Below are positions 26,887 to 35,078 of a DNA stretch of 64,000 bases, one piece after another. The notes below the pieces were generated by a model. It did not search any database. It saw nothing but the letters and a program-made list of their open reading frames with translations, and had not been told where the DNA came from. The DNA comes from Sphingomonadaceae bacterium 3R27E2-A (lineage in GTDB: Bacteria; Pseudomonadota; Alphaproteobacteria; Sphingomonadales; Sphingomonadaceae). The position numbers and the translations under genes are program-made. Numbering within the stretch: position 1 is the stretch's first letter; every line of letters begins with the position of its first letter. The stretch lies in assembly GCA_005503165.1 (NCBI GenBank), contig SCNT01000002.1, positions 124,001-188,000 on the forward strand, written 5' to 3'.

Positions 26887-26983
26887 CTCATTCTCCGGAC
26901 TTGATCGGAATTGGGTCTTCCCCGCCCGCCGGCGGCTCGACAAACGGAGCGCGCGAATAGCCTGTCGCTCACGGGAGCCACCG

Positions 26984-28645
26984 TCATTTCGCCTGCGCCA
27001 GATCGACCGCGAGCGCCTGCGCGCTCGCGTAATCGGCCGCATAGGCGACGCGCCGCGCGGTTTCGCCCAGTCCGATCCGCCCGAGCATCGCCCGCGGCTG
27101 GGGCTGAACGCCCGAGACGATCACCCGCGCACCCGCGAGCCGGGCCTGTTCGACAAATTCCTCAAGTGCCTGCGCGCCGCTCGCATCGAGGAGCGGCACG
27201 AGCCGCATCCGCAGGATGATGACGCGCGGCGACTGACCGACGCGGCGCAGCGTGTCGAGCAGCTCGCCCGCGACGCCGAAGAAGAAGGGGCCGGCGATCC
27301 GGAACACCTCGACCCCGGGCGGCAGGTCATCGCGCTGGTCGAGATCCTCGGCATCGAGTTCGGCGTCGCGCCGCCCGCTTCGATCGACCTCGACCGCTTC
27401 GGCCATACGCGCCATGAACAGCAAGGACGCAAGCGTCACCCCGACCGCGATCGCCACCGTCAGATCGACGAGGACCGTCAATCCGAAGGTGATGAGCAGC
27501 ACCGCGCGGTCGCTGTTCGGCATCCGCAGCAGCGTCAGGAAGCGCTGATACTCGCTCATGCCCCAGGCGACCATGAACAGGATCGCGGCGAGCGCCGCCA
27601 TCGGCACATAGGCCATCAGGTTCGTGCCGAAGAGGATGAAGACCAGCAGGAAAGCCGCGTGCATCATGCCCGCGACGGGCGTCTTCGCACCCGAACGGAC
27701 ATTGGTCGCGGTGCGCGCGATCGCTCCCGTGGCCGGCAGGCCGCCGAACAGCGCCGAACCGAGGTTGGCGACGCCCTGCCCGACCAGCTCCTGGTTCGAG
27801 CGATGCCGCGTCCCCGCCATGCCGTCGGCGACGACCGCCGACAGCAGCGCTTCGATCCCCGCGAGGAAGGCGATGGTGAAGGCCGACGGCAGGACGGCAT
27901 TGATCCTGGCGAGCGAGATGTCGGGAAACGACGGCGCCGGGAGCCCGGCCGGCATATCGGGAAAGCGCGATCCGATCGTATCCACGGGAAGGTTCAGAAG
28001 CGCGGCGGCGAGCGAGGTCGCGACCACCGCGATCAGGAAACCCGGCAGCCGCGGCGCGAATTGGCGGAGCGCGACAATGATCGCCAGCGCGCCGCCGCCG
28101 ACGCCTATCGCGGCCCAGTTCGCGCTGGGCAGCGCCCCCAGATAAGCCTGCCACTTGGGGAGGAAATCGGCCGGCACCTGATCGATGGCGAGGCCGAGAA
28201 AATCCTTGACCTGGCTCGAGGCGATGATGACCGCGATCCCCGCAGTGAAACCGGTCACCACCGGATGCGGGATATATTTGATCATCTGGCCGAAACGGAG
28301 CAGCCCCGCCGCGATGAGGATGAGCCCCGCGAGCAAGGTCGCGATCAACAGGCCGTCATAGCCGTGGCTCGCGATGACGTTGAAGATCACGACGACGAAG
28401 GCGCCCGTCGGCCCGCCCACCTGCACGCGCGATCCGCCCAGCGCCGAGATCAGAAACCCCGCTACGACAGCGGTAACCAGACCTTTGTCGGGCGAGGCGC
28501 CGCTGGCGATGCCGAGCGCCATGGCCAGCGGCAGGGCGACGATCGCAACGGTCAGCCCGGCGATCGCGTCGGCGCGAAAGGTGGCGGCAGAATAGCCTTC
28601 GCGAAAGACCGTAAAGAGCTTCGGCGTGTAGGCCCCGGACTTCAC
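26984..28645 (-). CDS. SulP family anion transporter with STAS domain
   Basis: 553 residues. About 11-12 helices with SulP signatures: ADAIAGLTVAIVALPLAMAL, VQVGGPTGAFVVVIFNVIAS and NQELVGQGVANLGSALFGGL. The C-terminal cytoplasmic STAS domain (about 440-550) contains VIILRMRLVPLLDASGAQAL. Transports sulfate, bicarbonate or dicarboxylate; the sequence does not decide. It starts with ATG overlapping the stop of the small HTH gene, so that regulator and transporter are one unit. Confidence 0.93.
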   Translation of the reverse strand: MKSGAYTPKLFTVFREGYSAATFRADAIAGLTVAIVALPLAMALGIASGASPDKGLVTAVVAGFLISALGGSRVQVGGPTGAFVVVIFNVIASHGYDGLLIATLLAGLILIAAGLLRFGQMIKYIPHPVVTGFTAGIAVIIASSQVKDFLGLAIDQVPADFLPKWQAYLGALPSANWAAIGVGGGALAIIVALRQFAPRLPGFLIAVVATSLAAALLNLPVDTIGSRFPDMPAGLPAPSFPDISLARINAVLPSAFTIAFLAGIEALLSAVVADGMAGTRHRSNQELVGQGVANLGSALFGGLPATGAIARTATNVRSGAKTPVAGMMHAAFLLVFILFGTNLMAYVPMAALAAILFMVAWGMSEYQRFLTLLRMPNSDRAVLLITFGLTVLVDLTVAIAVGVTLASLLFMARMAEAVEVDRSGRRDAELDAEDLDQRDDLPPGVEVFRIAGPFFFGVAGELLDTLRRVGQSPRVIILRMRLVPLLDASGAQALEEFVEQARLAGARVIVSGVQPQPRAMLGRIGLGETARRVAYAADYASAQALAVDLAQAK

Positions 28646-28962
28646 CGGATTGCGGGCCGGCTCGGAAATTTGGCGGACAGGAGGGCGCGGCCGGCCGCCT
28701 TGGGATCGGCGCCGGCGGGCTCGCGAAGCCGGACACCGCGTCCGGACCCGGCACTCGACGAATATTCGCCGAGCAGTTCGATGCCCGCGCCTTCCAGCGC
28801 CGCAATCACTTTCACCAGCGTGTCGACGACCCCGCGAACCTGACCGTTCGATGCTTCCATGCGCTGGATGGTCGGCAGCGAGAGACCGGCAAGTTCGGCC
28901 AGTTCGCGCTGGTCGATCCCGAGGAGCGCGCGCGCCGCGCGCATCTGCTGCGACGTGATCAT
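28642..28962 (-). CDS. small XRE-type HTH regulator coupled to sulP
   Basis: 106 residues. The HTH is ITSQQMRAARALLGIDQREL then AELAGLSLPTIQRMEAS (residues 2-38), followed by a short helical part ending near GIELLGEYSS and an Arg/Ala tail. It overlaps sulP by four bases (ATGA). AT-rich sequence just upstream with repeated ATGCATCAT could be its operator. Probably controls its own operon. Confidence 0.88.
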   Translation of the reverse strand: MITSQQMRAARALLGIDQRELAELAGLSLPTIQRMEASNGQVRGVVDTLVKVIAALEGAGIELLGEYSSSAGSGRGVRLREPAGADPKAAGRALLSAKFPSRPAIR

Positions 28963-28981
28963 ATCAGCCTATTGATGTTTC

Positions 28982-29035
28982 ATGCATCATTTATCATCAT
29001 TAACATTACAAATCGATGCTGTATATATGCATCAT
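28982..29035. promoter_or_regulatory. AT-rich promoter region with ATGCATCAT direct repeats
   Basis: ATGCATCAT occurs at 28982-28990 and 29027-29035, spaced 45 bases, in an unusually AT-rich stretch between the divergent XRE and DUF983 genes. Several further ATCAT units lie between. Likely XRE operator and divergent promoters; inference from spacing and symmetry. Confidence 0.4.
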
Positions 29036-29098
29036 GCTCGCAATTATATCGACCCGCCTTGCTCGGACGTGCGCCTGCCTTCGCGCAGGGGGCCGCTG

Positions 29099-29602
29099 AT
29101 GCCCGATAGCATGCAAACCCCTCTGGATCGCTCCTATCGGGCGGACCGTGCCCGAAAGTCGCCCATCTCTGGCGATCGCGGGCCCCTTGCGGCGGAGAGC
29201 GTGGATTTTCCCGCCTCGGCCTGGCAATCGATGCTCCGCGGCGCGCGGGGCCGCTGCCCCCGCTGCGGCGACGCGAAGCTGTTCCGTCATTTTCTCAAAC
29301 CCGTTCGGATTTGCCCCGCGTGCGAGCAAGACTGGACGCATCAGCAAGCCGACGATTTCCCCGCCTATGTCGCGATACTCCTGACAGGCCATATCATGGC
29401 GCCGGTCATCATTGCCCTCGTTCAGGAGACCGAGCTGTCGCTCGCCGCAATGGCCGGGATAATCGTGACCGCCATGCTCGTCTTGATGATCGGGTTCCTC
29501 CAGCCCGCCAAGGGCGCGATCATCGCCTTGCAATGGTGGTGGGGTATGCACGGATTCACCAGGGAACGACGCGCGCCGGAAATCGCCGGCCGCGACGAAT
29601 GA
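29099..29602 (+). CDS. DUF983 membrane protein with two CxxC zinc motifs
   Basis: 167 residues from ATG 29099 (a start at 29111 is also possible). A hydrophilic N-terminus is followed by RGRCPRCGDAKLFRHF and RICPACEQDW, giving a four-cysteine zinc ribbon. Two or three membrane helices follow (FPAYVAILLTGHIMAPVIIA; MAGIIVTAMLVLMIGFLQP) and the ALQWWWGMHG end typical of DUF983. The family is common in alphaproteobacteria and linked by others to cytochrome oxidase biogenesis, but unproved here. Divergent from the XRE/SulP operon. Confidence 0.88.
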   Translation: MPDSMQTPLDRSYRADRARKSPISGDRGPLAAESVDFPASAWQSMLRGARGRCPRCGDAKLFRHFLKPVRICPACEQDWTHQQADDFPAYVAILLTGHIMAPVIIALVQETELSLAAMAGIIVTAMLVLMIGFLQPAKGAIIALQWWWGMHGFTRERRAPEIAGRDE

Positions 29603-30020
29603 GGATATCCGGCAGGCCGCCCCCGCCCCTCGCGCGGGCCGTGGCTATCAGACGGGTCCGGCAGGGCGGCGCTGCATCCGGCGCGCGGCGGCGCGGCTGG
29701 CGGCCGTTTGCGATCGGGCCCCATCGACTATCGCCTTGAGGCCGCGCGCGCACTCGGGCGCCGGCCCGATCCATCCGATCGCCGAGCGCTGCGGCTCTTC
29801 GTGACACGCGCGGAAGCCGGTCAGGCCGAAAGCATGGCTGTTGCCGGGGCCAGCGACGGCATCGCCGATATGTCGGCGACGCGCAGGCCGGCCACGCCGC
29901 GCACCCTCAGGGGGCGATGCCTTCCGGGAATCTACGCATGCGCTGCGGACCCGCGGGGCGATAGTATGCGCTGGATGCGGTCCGGCGCCAATCCTGCGGC
30001 CACGCGACATCGGAGAAGAT
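29603..30020. other. 418-base gap with no supportable gene
   Basis: Open frames on both strands are Arg/Pro/Ala-rich and show no recognisable motif or ribosome site. The last 20 bases hold the GGAGAAGAT site of the downstream dehydrogenase. No promoter of the FNR or TACGTA type is seen. Confidence 0.5.
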
Positions 30021-31058
30021 ATGAAAGCGCTAGTCTATCACGGTCCGAACGCGAAATCGCTCGACGAGGTCGCCAGACCTTCAATCATCGATCCGGGCGA
30101 CGCACTTGTCCGCATCACGCACACGACGATCTGCGGGACCGACCTGCACATATTGAAGGGCGACGTGCCGAGCTGCACACCGGGCCGGATTCTCGGTCAT
30201 GAAGGCGTGGGCGTGATCGAACAAAAGGGCGCGGCGGTCACTTCGTTCGAGGTCGGCGACCATGTGCTGATCTCTTGCATCACCTCGTGCGGCCGCTGCG
30301 GCAATTGCCGGCGAAGCATGTATTCGCATTGCGCATCGGGCGGCTGGATGCTCGGCAACACGATCGACGGCACGCAAGCCGAATATGTCCGCATCCCGCA
30401 CGCGGACACGAGCCTTTATCCGATTCCCGCCGGAGCCGATGAGGAAGCCCTGGTGATGCTGAGCGACATCCTGCCGACGGGCTTCGAATGCGGGGTTCTG
30501 AACGGGAAGATCGCGCCTGGGGCCACGGTCGCGATCGTGGGCGCGGGTCCCATCGGGCTCGCCTGCCTGCTCACCGCGCGCTTCTATTCGCCGGCGGCGA
30601 TCTTCATGGTCGACGTCGACGACAAGCGGCTCGCCGTGGCAGGGCGGTTCGGCGCGACGCATCTCGTCAACAACAGCACGACCGACGCCGCTGCCGCGAT
30701 CGCTGCGCTGACGGAGGGCCGGGGCGTCGATACGGCGGTCGAAGCGGTGGGCATTCCCGCCACGTTCGAGCTGTGCCAGGACCTCGTGGCCGCGGGCGGA
30801 GTCATCGCCAATATCGGTGTCCACGGCGCGAAGGCCGATCTCCACCTCGAACGTTTATGGTCGCACAATGTGACGATCACCACGCGCCTGGTCGACACGG
30901 CGTGCACTTCCATGCTGCTGAAGACCGTGACGGCCAGGACGCTGGACCCTGCACCGCTCATCACGCATCGTTTCGCGCTGAGCGACGCTATCGACGCCTA
31001 TGATGTATTTGCCCGCGCCGCCGAGACCGGAGCGCTCAAGGTCATCATCACGCCATGA
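30021..31058 (+). CDS. zinc-dependent alcohol dehydrogenase (MDR family)
   Basis: 345 residues from ATG 30021 with GGAGAAGAT upstream. Catalytic zinc ligands in TTICGTDLHILKG and GHEGVGVIE; structural zinc loop CGRCGNCRRSMYSHC. NAD-binding VAIVGAGPIGLACLLTARFY followed by aspartate in VDVDDKR, suggesting NAD over NADP. The sequence resembles threonine/2,3-butanediol-type and S-isopropyl alcohol dehydrogenases of sphingomonads. It is unlike the dehydrogenase at 21743. It probably oxidises or reduces small alcohols; substrate unknown. A hairpin terminator candidate lies downstream. Confidence 0.92.
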   Translation: MKALVYHGPNAKSLDEVARPSIIDPGDALVRITHTTICGTDLHILKGDVPSCTPGRILGHEGVGVIEQKGAAVTSFEVGDHVLISCITSCGRCGNCRRSMYSHCASGGWMLGNTIDGTQAEYVRIPHADTSLYPIPAGADEEALVMLSDILPTGFECGVLNGKIAPGATVAIVGAGPIGLACLLTARFYSPAAIFMVDVDDKRLAVAGRFGATHLVNNSTTDAAAAIAALTEGRGVDTAVEAVGIPATFELCQDLVAAGGVIANIGVHGAKADLHLERLWSHNVTITTRLVDTACTSMLLKTVTARTLDPAPLITHRFALSDAIDAYDVFARAAETGALKVIITP

Positions 31059-31295
31059 CTTCGCGCGGGTCCGGGGCACGGCGGCAATGACCGCACGCAG
31101 GAAAGATCTCGCACGCCGGATCGTGCATCTCCACACCCAACTCGACCGCGAAAGCGAGAAACGCCGGCGGGCGTTCGGCTGGTCGATCGCGGGAAGCCGC
31201 CGCCGATCCGTCAGCCATCTCGTCGCAGACCCGTCCCGGCAAAGTCGGCAGTCGAACGGGCCGGGGCGGTTTCATGGCCCGCCGCTCGAGCGGCA

Positions 31296-31323
31296 CCGGG
31301 AGCGACGTTGCCATCGCTCCCGG
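31296..31323 (+). terminator. hairpin terminator candidate after the dehydrogenase
   Basis: CCGGGAGCGA (31296-31305), eight-base loop, TCGCTCCCGG (31314-31323): a perfect ten-base stem. It is followed by CCCTTTGG rather than a long T run, so termination is likely but not certain. Confidence 0.5.
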
Positions 31324-31391
31324 CCCTTTGGTCACCCGGGCCGAAACCCCGGCGACGGATTTGGTTTAGCGGAGGCCCGCGCCGGTCCCAA

Positions 31392-31432
31392 TACGCAATG
31401 ATCCGTAAGTATGTGCAGCCGCGCGACCCTAG
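31392..31432 (+). promoter_or_regulatory. orphan TNCGNA/GTAAGTA promoter ending at the IS remnant
   Basis: TACGCAATGATCCGTAAG (31392-31409) with GTAAGTATG continuing, and CCCTAG at 31427-31432 as a -10. The layout equals that of the USP and Hsp20 promoters, with the centre near -37. What follows is the end of an IS5-type remnant, so the gene it once served is missing. Confidence 0.55.
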
Positions 31433-31590
31433 GTCACCGACTCATTGTGTCGGAGCCAAATTCTGATGGAAGCGAGCTGGACGGAGGCTAGGAAGTTATC
31501 GTCGCGTTTGTCGTAGCGCGTGGCGACAGCCCTGAAGTGTTTGAGTTTGTTGAGGAAGCGCTCGATCAGATTGCGGTATCGAGAGGGGAA
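31429..31590 (-). mobile_element. remnant of an IS5-family transposase (C-terminal 50 residues)
   Basis: The frame encodes RYRNLIERFLNKLKHFRAVA, then TRYDKRDDNFLASVQLASIR, then IWLRHNESVT and a stop. This is the C-terminus of an IS5-family (DDE) transposase: the last catalytic Glu lies in the NLIERF block, and RxATRYDK is diagnostic. Nothing upstream resembles the rest of a transposase. The left part is fused to the truncated Pat-like gene, so an insertion was followed by deletion. The inverted-repeat end probably begins GGTCACCGACTC at about 31433, next to CTAG. Confidence 0.85.
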
Positions 31591-33836
31591 CGAGCTGAAC
31601 GCCGGTCGTCGTCGGAGCGCACGGGGCGCACCCGAAAGGCGAAACCGCTGTCGGTCACCGGGTCGCGGGCCCATCCCATCGGCGGCGCGCGGATGGCGAG
31701 CGGCGCCTCGGCCAGGGGCCGCTCTTCGAGCCGGACCCGCGCGTCGAGCGCGATGACCCCGGCCGGATCGGCGAGGAGCGGGTTGATGTCGAGTTCGGCA
31801 ATATCGGGCAGATCCTCGGCCATGGCCGAAAGCGCCTCGATCGTCGCCGCGATCGCATCGATGTCCGCTGCAGGCTCGGCGCGATAGCCCGCGAGCAGTT
31901 TCGAAATGCGGGTGGCCGCGATCATCGCGTGAGCTCCGGCATCGTCGAGGGGCGGAAGCGCCAACGCCTTGTCGGCCACGATCTCGACCGACGTCCCGCC
32001 TGCGCCGAACACGAGCAGGCGCCCGAAGACCGGATCGGTTGCGATGCCGGCGATCAGTTCGTGCGAATGAGGCCTGTCGATCATCGTTTCGACCGCGAAG
32101 CCCTCGATGCGCGCCTCGGGGTGCCGGGCGCGAACGCGGGCCTCCATCGCACAGGCGGCCCCAGCCGCGGCCTTGCGGCTCGCGAGGCCGAGGACGACGC
32201 CGCCGACGTCGGACTTGTGGCTGATATCGGGCGAGACCAGCTTCACGGCATAAGGGGGAGGAAGCCCGTCGACGGCATCGGGCATGACGTCCGGCGAGGC
32301 CGCGAACCGCGTGCGCACGACCGGAACGCCATAGGCCGCGAGCAATGCCTTCGCCTCGATCTCGCCGAGAAGCGTCCTGTTCGCCCTTCGCGCGCCGGCG
32401 ACGATCGCCCTCGCCTTGCCAACGTCCCGACGCAAGTCGCGGCGGCGCGCCGGTGCGTCGCGCAGCGCCGGACGCGCACGATCCGCCTCGAGCAAAAAGC
32501 CGAAGCCCTCGACCGCTTCCTGGGGCGTCGCGAACGACGGAATCCCGGCTTCCGCCAGAATCCGCCGCGCCGCTGCGCGATTGCCGTCTCCCAGCCAGCA
32601 GGCGATGACCGGCTTGGCGACCCCCTCTCGCCGCGCCGCACCGACCGCGCCCGCCACCGCCTCGGCGAAAGCCTCGGCCGGGGCCATGGCCGTCGGGCAA
32701 TTCATCACCAGCAGGGCGTCGACGCCTTGGTCCCCAAGCACGGGTCCGATGGCGTCCGCATATCGCGATGGGCCGGCATCGCCGACGATATCGACGGGAT
32801 TCGCGCGCGACCAACCCGGAGAAAGCCGGGAATCGAGCGTCGCGAGCGTCCCGGCCGACAGCCTCGCAAGTCCGGCAGGCGTGTCCTCGATCGCGTCGAC
32901 AGCGAGAATGCCGGCGCCGCCCCCGTTGGTGACGATGGCAAGACGGCCGCGCGGGCAGCGGCGATAGAAGGACAATATTTCCGCGGCGTCGAACAGCTGC
33001 GAAAGCGTGTCGACCGTGACGATCCCCGCGCGATCGAAGGCAGCGCGATAGACGTCCCACGTTCCGGCCAGCGTGCCGCTGTGCGACAATGCGGCCGCAG
33101 CAGCGGCGGGGGAACGCCCCGCCTTGATGGCGATGACCGGTTTGTTCGGCGCGGCGGCGCGAGCGGCGGACATGAACTTCGCGGCATCGCCGATTCCCTC
33201 GAGATAGAGCAATATGGCATCGGTCTGCGGGTCGACGGCAAACAGGTCGATGAGGTCGCCGACATCGACATCGGCCATGTCGCCGACCGAGACGATTGCG
33301 GAGAAACCGAGCGCCCGCGCGTCGGCCCAGTCCAGAAAGGCCGTCACCAACGCCCCGCTCTGCGATATCAGCGCGAGGCGGCCCGGCCGGGCCCGCGTCC
33401 GCGCGAATGTTGCATTGAGGCGGGCATGCGGCGCCATGATCCCGAGGCAGTTCGGCCCGACGATGCGAAGGAGGTGCGGTCTCGCCGCGTCGAGCATCGC
33501 CTGCCGCAGGCCGGAATCCGATGTGATGCCCGCACTGAGCACGACCGCGCACCGCGTGCCGAGAGCGCCGAGCTCGGATATGATCCCCGGCACCGTGGAC
33601 GCGGGCGTCATGATGATGGCAAGTTCAGGAGCGTCGAGAACCTCGCTGATCGAGGCGAACCACCGTGTTCCGGGAATATCGACCCGCTGAGGATTGACGA
33701 TAACGATGCTGCCTTCGAAGCCTTCTCGAAGAAGATTGCTAAGAACGAACGCGCCCAGCGACCCCGGTCTTCCGGACGCCCCCACCAGAAGAAGGCTTTG
33801 CGGTTTCAGAAGAAATTGGAGGTTTCGGATGGACAC
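31566..33836 (-). CDS. Pat-like acyl-CoA synthetase (ADP-forming type) truncated at its acetyltransferase domain
   Basis: 756 residues from GTG 33836 (SIRNLQFLLKPQSLLLVGAS). Order: CoA-binding domain (about 8-130), succinyl-CoA-ligase-like part (about 150-300) with phospho-His-type loop SHSGTLAG, and ATP-grasp domain (about 480-700, ISHKSDVGGVVLGLAS). It then begins FAFRVRPVRSDDD, where Pat/PatZ lysine acetyltransferases start their GNAT domain. Ten residues later the frame runs into IS-derived DNA and stops at TGA 31566. The enzyme therefore lacks the acetyltransferase part. It may still act as an NDP-forming acetate-CoA ligase or be inactive. Confidence 0.85.
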   Translation of the reverse strand: MSIRNLQFLLKPQSLLLVGASGRPGSLGAFVLSNLLREGFEGSIVIVNPQRVDIPGTRWFASISEVLDAPELAIIMTPASTVPGIISELGALGTRCAVVLSAGITSDSGLRQAMLDAARPHLLRIVGPNCLGIMAPHARLNATFARTRARPGRLALISQSGALVTAFLDWADARALGFSAIVSVGDMADVDVGDLIDLFAVDPQTDAILLYLEGIGDAAKFMSAARAAAPNKPVIAIKAGRSPAAAAAALSHSGTLAGTWDVYRAAFDRAGIVTVDTLSQLFDAAEILSFYRRCPRGRLAIVTNGGGAGILAVDAIEDTPAGLARLSAGTLATLDSRLSPGWSRANPVDIVGDAGPSRYADAIGPVLGDQGVDALLVMNCPTAMAPAEAFAEAVAGAVGAARREGVAKPVIACWLGDGNRAAARRILAEAGIPSFATPQEAVEGFGFLLEADRARPALRDAPARRRDLRRDVGKARAIVAGARRANRTLLGEIEAKALLAAYGVPVVRTRFAASPDVMPDAVDGLPPPYAVKLVSPDISHKSDVGGVVLGLASRKAAAGAACAMEARVRARHPEARIEGFAVETMIDRPHSHELIAGIATDPVFGRLLVFGAGGTSVEIVADKALALPPLDDAGAHAMIAATRISKLLAGYRAEPAADIDAIAATIEALSAMAEDLPDIAELDINPLLADPAGVIALDARVRLEERPLAEAPLAIRAPPMGWARDPVTDSGFAFRVRPVRSDDDRRSARSPLDTAI

Positions 33837-33975
33837 GGGCCTGCCTTGGACACGGGAGAAGCGACGCGATGATGATGGGGTCCGGCCCTGCATGGCTATC
33901 AGTAGAATCCCGCAATGAAGCAGCGCGCTGCCCGGTCTAAACCGTCTGGATCGATGTCGTTGCAGGCGAGGCGGT

Positions 33976-34536
33976 ATGCCGGGTTCCCATGCGTCCATCC
34001 GTCCGGTGCGTGACGGTTTCTGGAAAGAGGTCTCCGTCCTCGAGGTCGGCGTTGCCGCGGGCCTCCTCCTTCTCTTTTTCCTCTCGGACACGTTCGTCGA
34101 GACGATAGCGGGCATCTACATCCTGATGGCCGCGATGCTCTTCGCGGCGGCAGTCCAGGCGAGAATGGCCGCAGCGTGCCCGGCGCCCTTCGACCGCCGG
34201 CTCTGGCTCGCGGGGGCGACGGCGTGCCTCGTCGAAGCGGTCATTCTGTTCGTCGATCCGCTGCTTGGTGGCCAGGCCACGAGCCTCGCAATCGCAGCCG
34301 CCCTAGGCGCTGGCGCGGCGGCGCGCCTTGCATTGGCGCTCGTCCGCCAACACCCCGGGCGCGGCTGGCTATATGTTTCGGGTGCGGTCGGCATGGCCAT
34401 AGCCATGGCGATCGGTTTCGGCTGGCCCTTCGCGTCGATAATTCCGGCGGCGCAAACGCTTACCCTCGACCTTCTCGCCGTTGCGACCATGCTGGCGAGC
34501 GTGACCGGAAAGTTACGGACGACCCGCGCGGCATGA
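33976..34536 (+). CDS. HdeD/DUF308-like multi-pass membrane protein
   Basis: 186 residues with six predicted helices, the first VLEVGVAAGLLLLFFLSDTF and the next IYILMAAMLFAAAVQARMAA. The regular six-helix layout of about 180 residues with short loops resembles HdeD proteins, linked in enterobacteria to acid resistance. Motifs are weak, so family assignment is tentative. It diverges from the truncated Pat-like gene. Confidence 0.65.
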   Translation: MPGSHASIRPVRDGFWKEVSVLEVGVAAGLLLLFFLSDTFVETIAGIYILMAAMLFAAAVQARMAAACPAPFDRRLWLAGATACLVEAVILFVDPLLGGQATSLAIAAALGAGAAARLALALVRQHPGRGWLYVSGAVGMAIAMAIGFGWPFASIIPAAQTLTLDLLAVATMLASVTGKLRTTRAA

Positions 34537-34591
34537 CCGCGGCACCCGGCGCCGCCCTCCGCGTCGCATGGCCAGCCGGGCGTACCCCCGC

Positions 34592-35044
34592 TCAGGTTCC
34601 CTGATCGGCCTCAAAAGTCCGTTCGAGAAGCTTCATGCGATCGACGATCGAGAAGAAGAAGGCGGTCGACCAGCCGATCAGGATGATGCCGCTGGCCCCT
34701 TCGATCGCGCCGAGGATGCGCAGACCGGGCGGGAGGACGAGATCGCCGTAACCGATCGTGACATAGGTCGAGGTCGAGAAATAAAGCGCATGCTCGAAGT
34801 CCGCGAAAGCACCGAGCACCTCGTACAGCCCGGCCCAGATCCAGATTTCGGTCGAGTGGAGTCCGAAAAGGCCGAAGGCGGCGACGAGGATGGCTCCGCC
34901 GTTCAGCAGGACCACCAGGTAGCGCCGCGAAGCGCGGCGGTAACGGCGGAGTACAGCGAGCAGGAGCGCGAGCCCGGCAAGGTGCACGATGACCGTCACC
35001 CCGACGACGAGCGTGGCCAGGATGAGCTGATGCGCGAGGGTCAC
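34592..35044 (-). CDS. two-helix potassium channel (ion_trans_2)
   Basis: 150 residues from GTG 35044. Two main helix regions frame the pore: [20 protein letters not shown], where TIGYGD is the K+ selectivity filter, then [20 protein letters not shown] and a short cytoplasmic tail. An extra helix or two precede the pore ([20 protein letters not shown]). No RCK or cyclic-nucleotide domain is present. The start is uncertain: an ATG at 35113 would overlap the flavin monooxygenase gene. It probably helps set membrane potential. Confidence 0.85.
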   Translation of the reverse strand: MTLAHQLILATLVVGVTVIVHLAGLALLLAVLRRYRRASRRYLVVLLNGGAILVAAFGLFGLHSTEIWIWAGLYEVLGAFADFEHALYFSTSTYVTIGYGDLVLPPGLRILGAIEGASGIILIGWSTAFFFSIVDRMKLLERTFEADQGT

Positions 35045-35078
35045 CGCCCCGCATACGCGCGGAACCGCGACGTCCCCT

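Noticed and set aside
26984-28843. Long plus-strand frame opposite sulP
   Set aside because: His/Arg/Asp-rich shadow of a membrane protein gene.
29648-30010. Minus-strand frame of 120 codons in the gap before the dehydrogenase
   Set aside because: No ribosome site, Arg/Ala-rich composition, no recognisable domain.
31087-31401. Frame MTARRKDLARRIVHLHTQLD after the dehydrogenase
   Set aside because: It reads through the strong hairpin at 31296-31323 and into a promoter; Arg-rich with no family signal.
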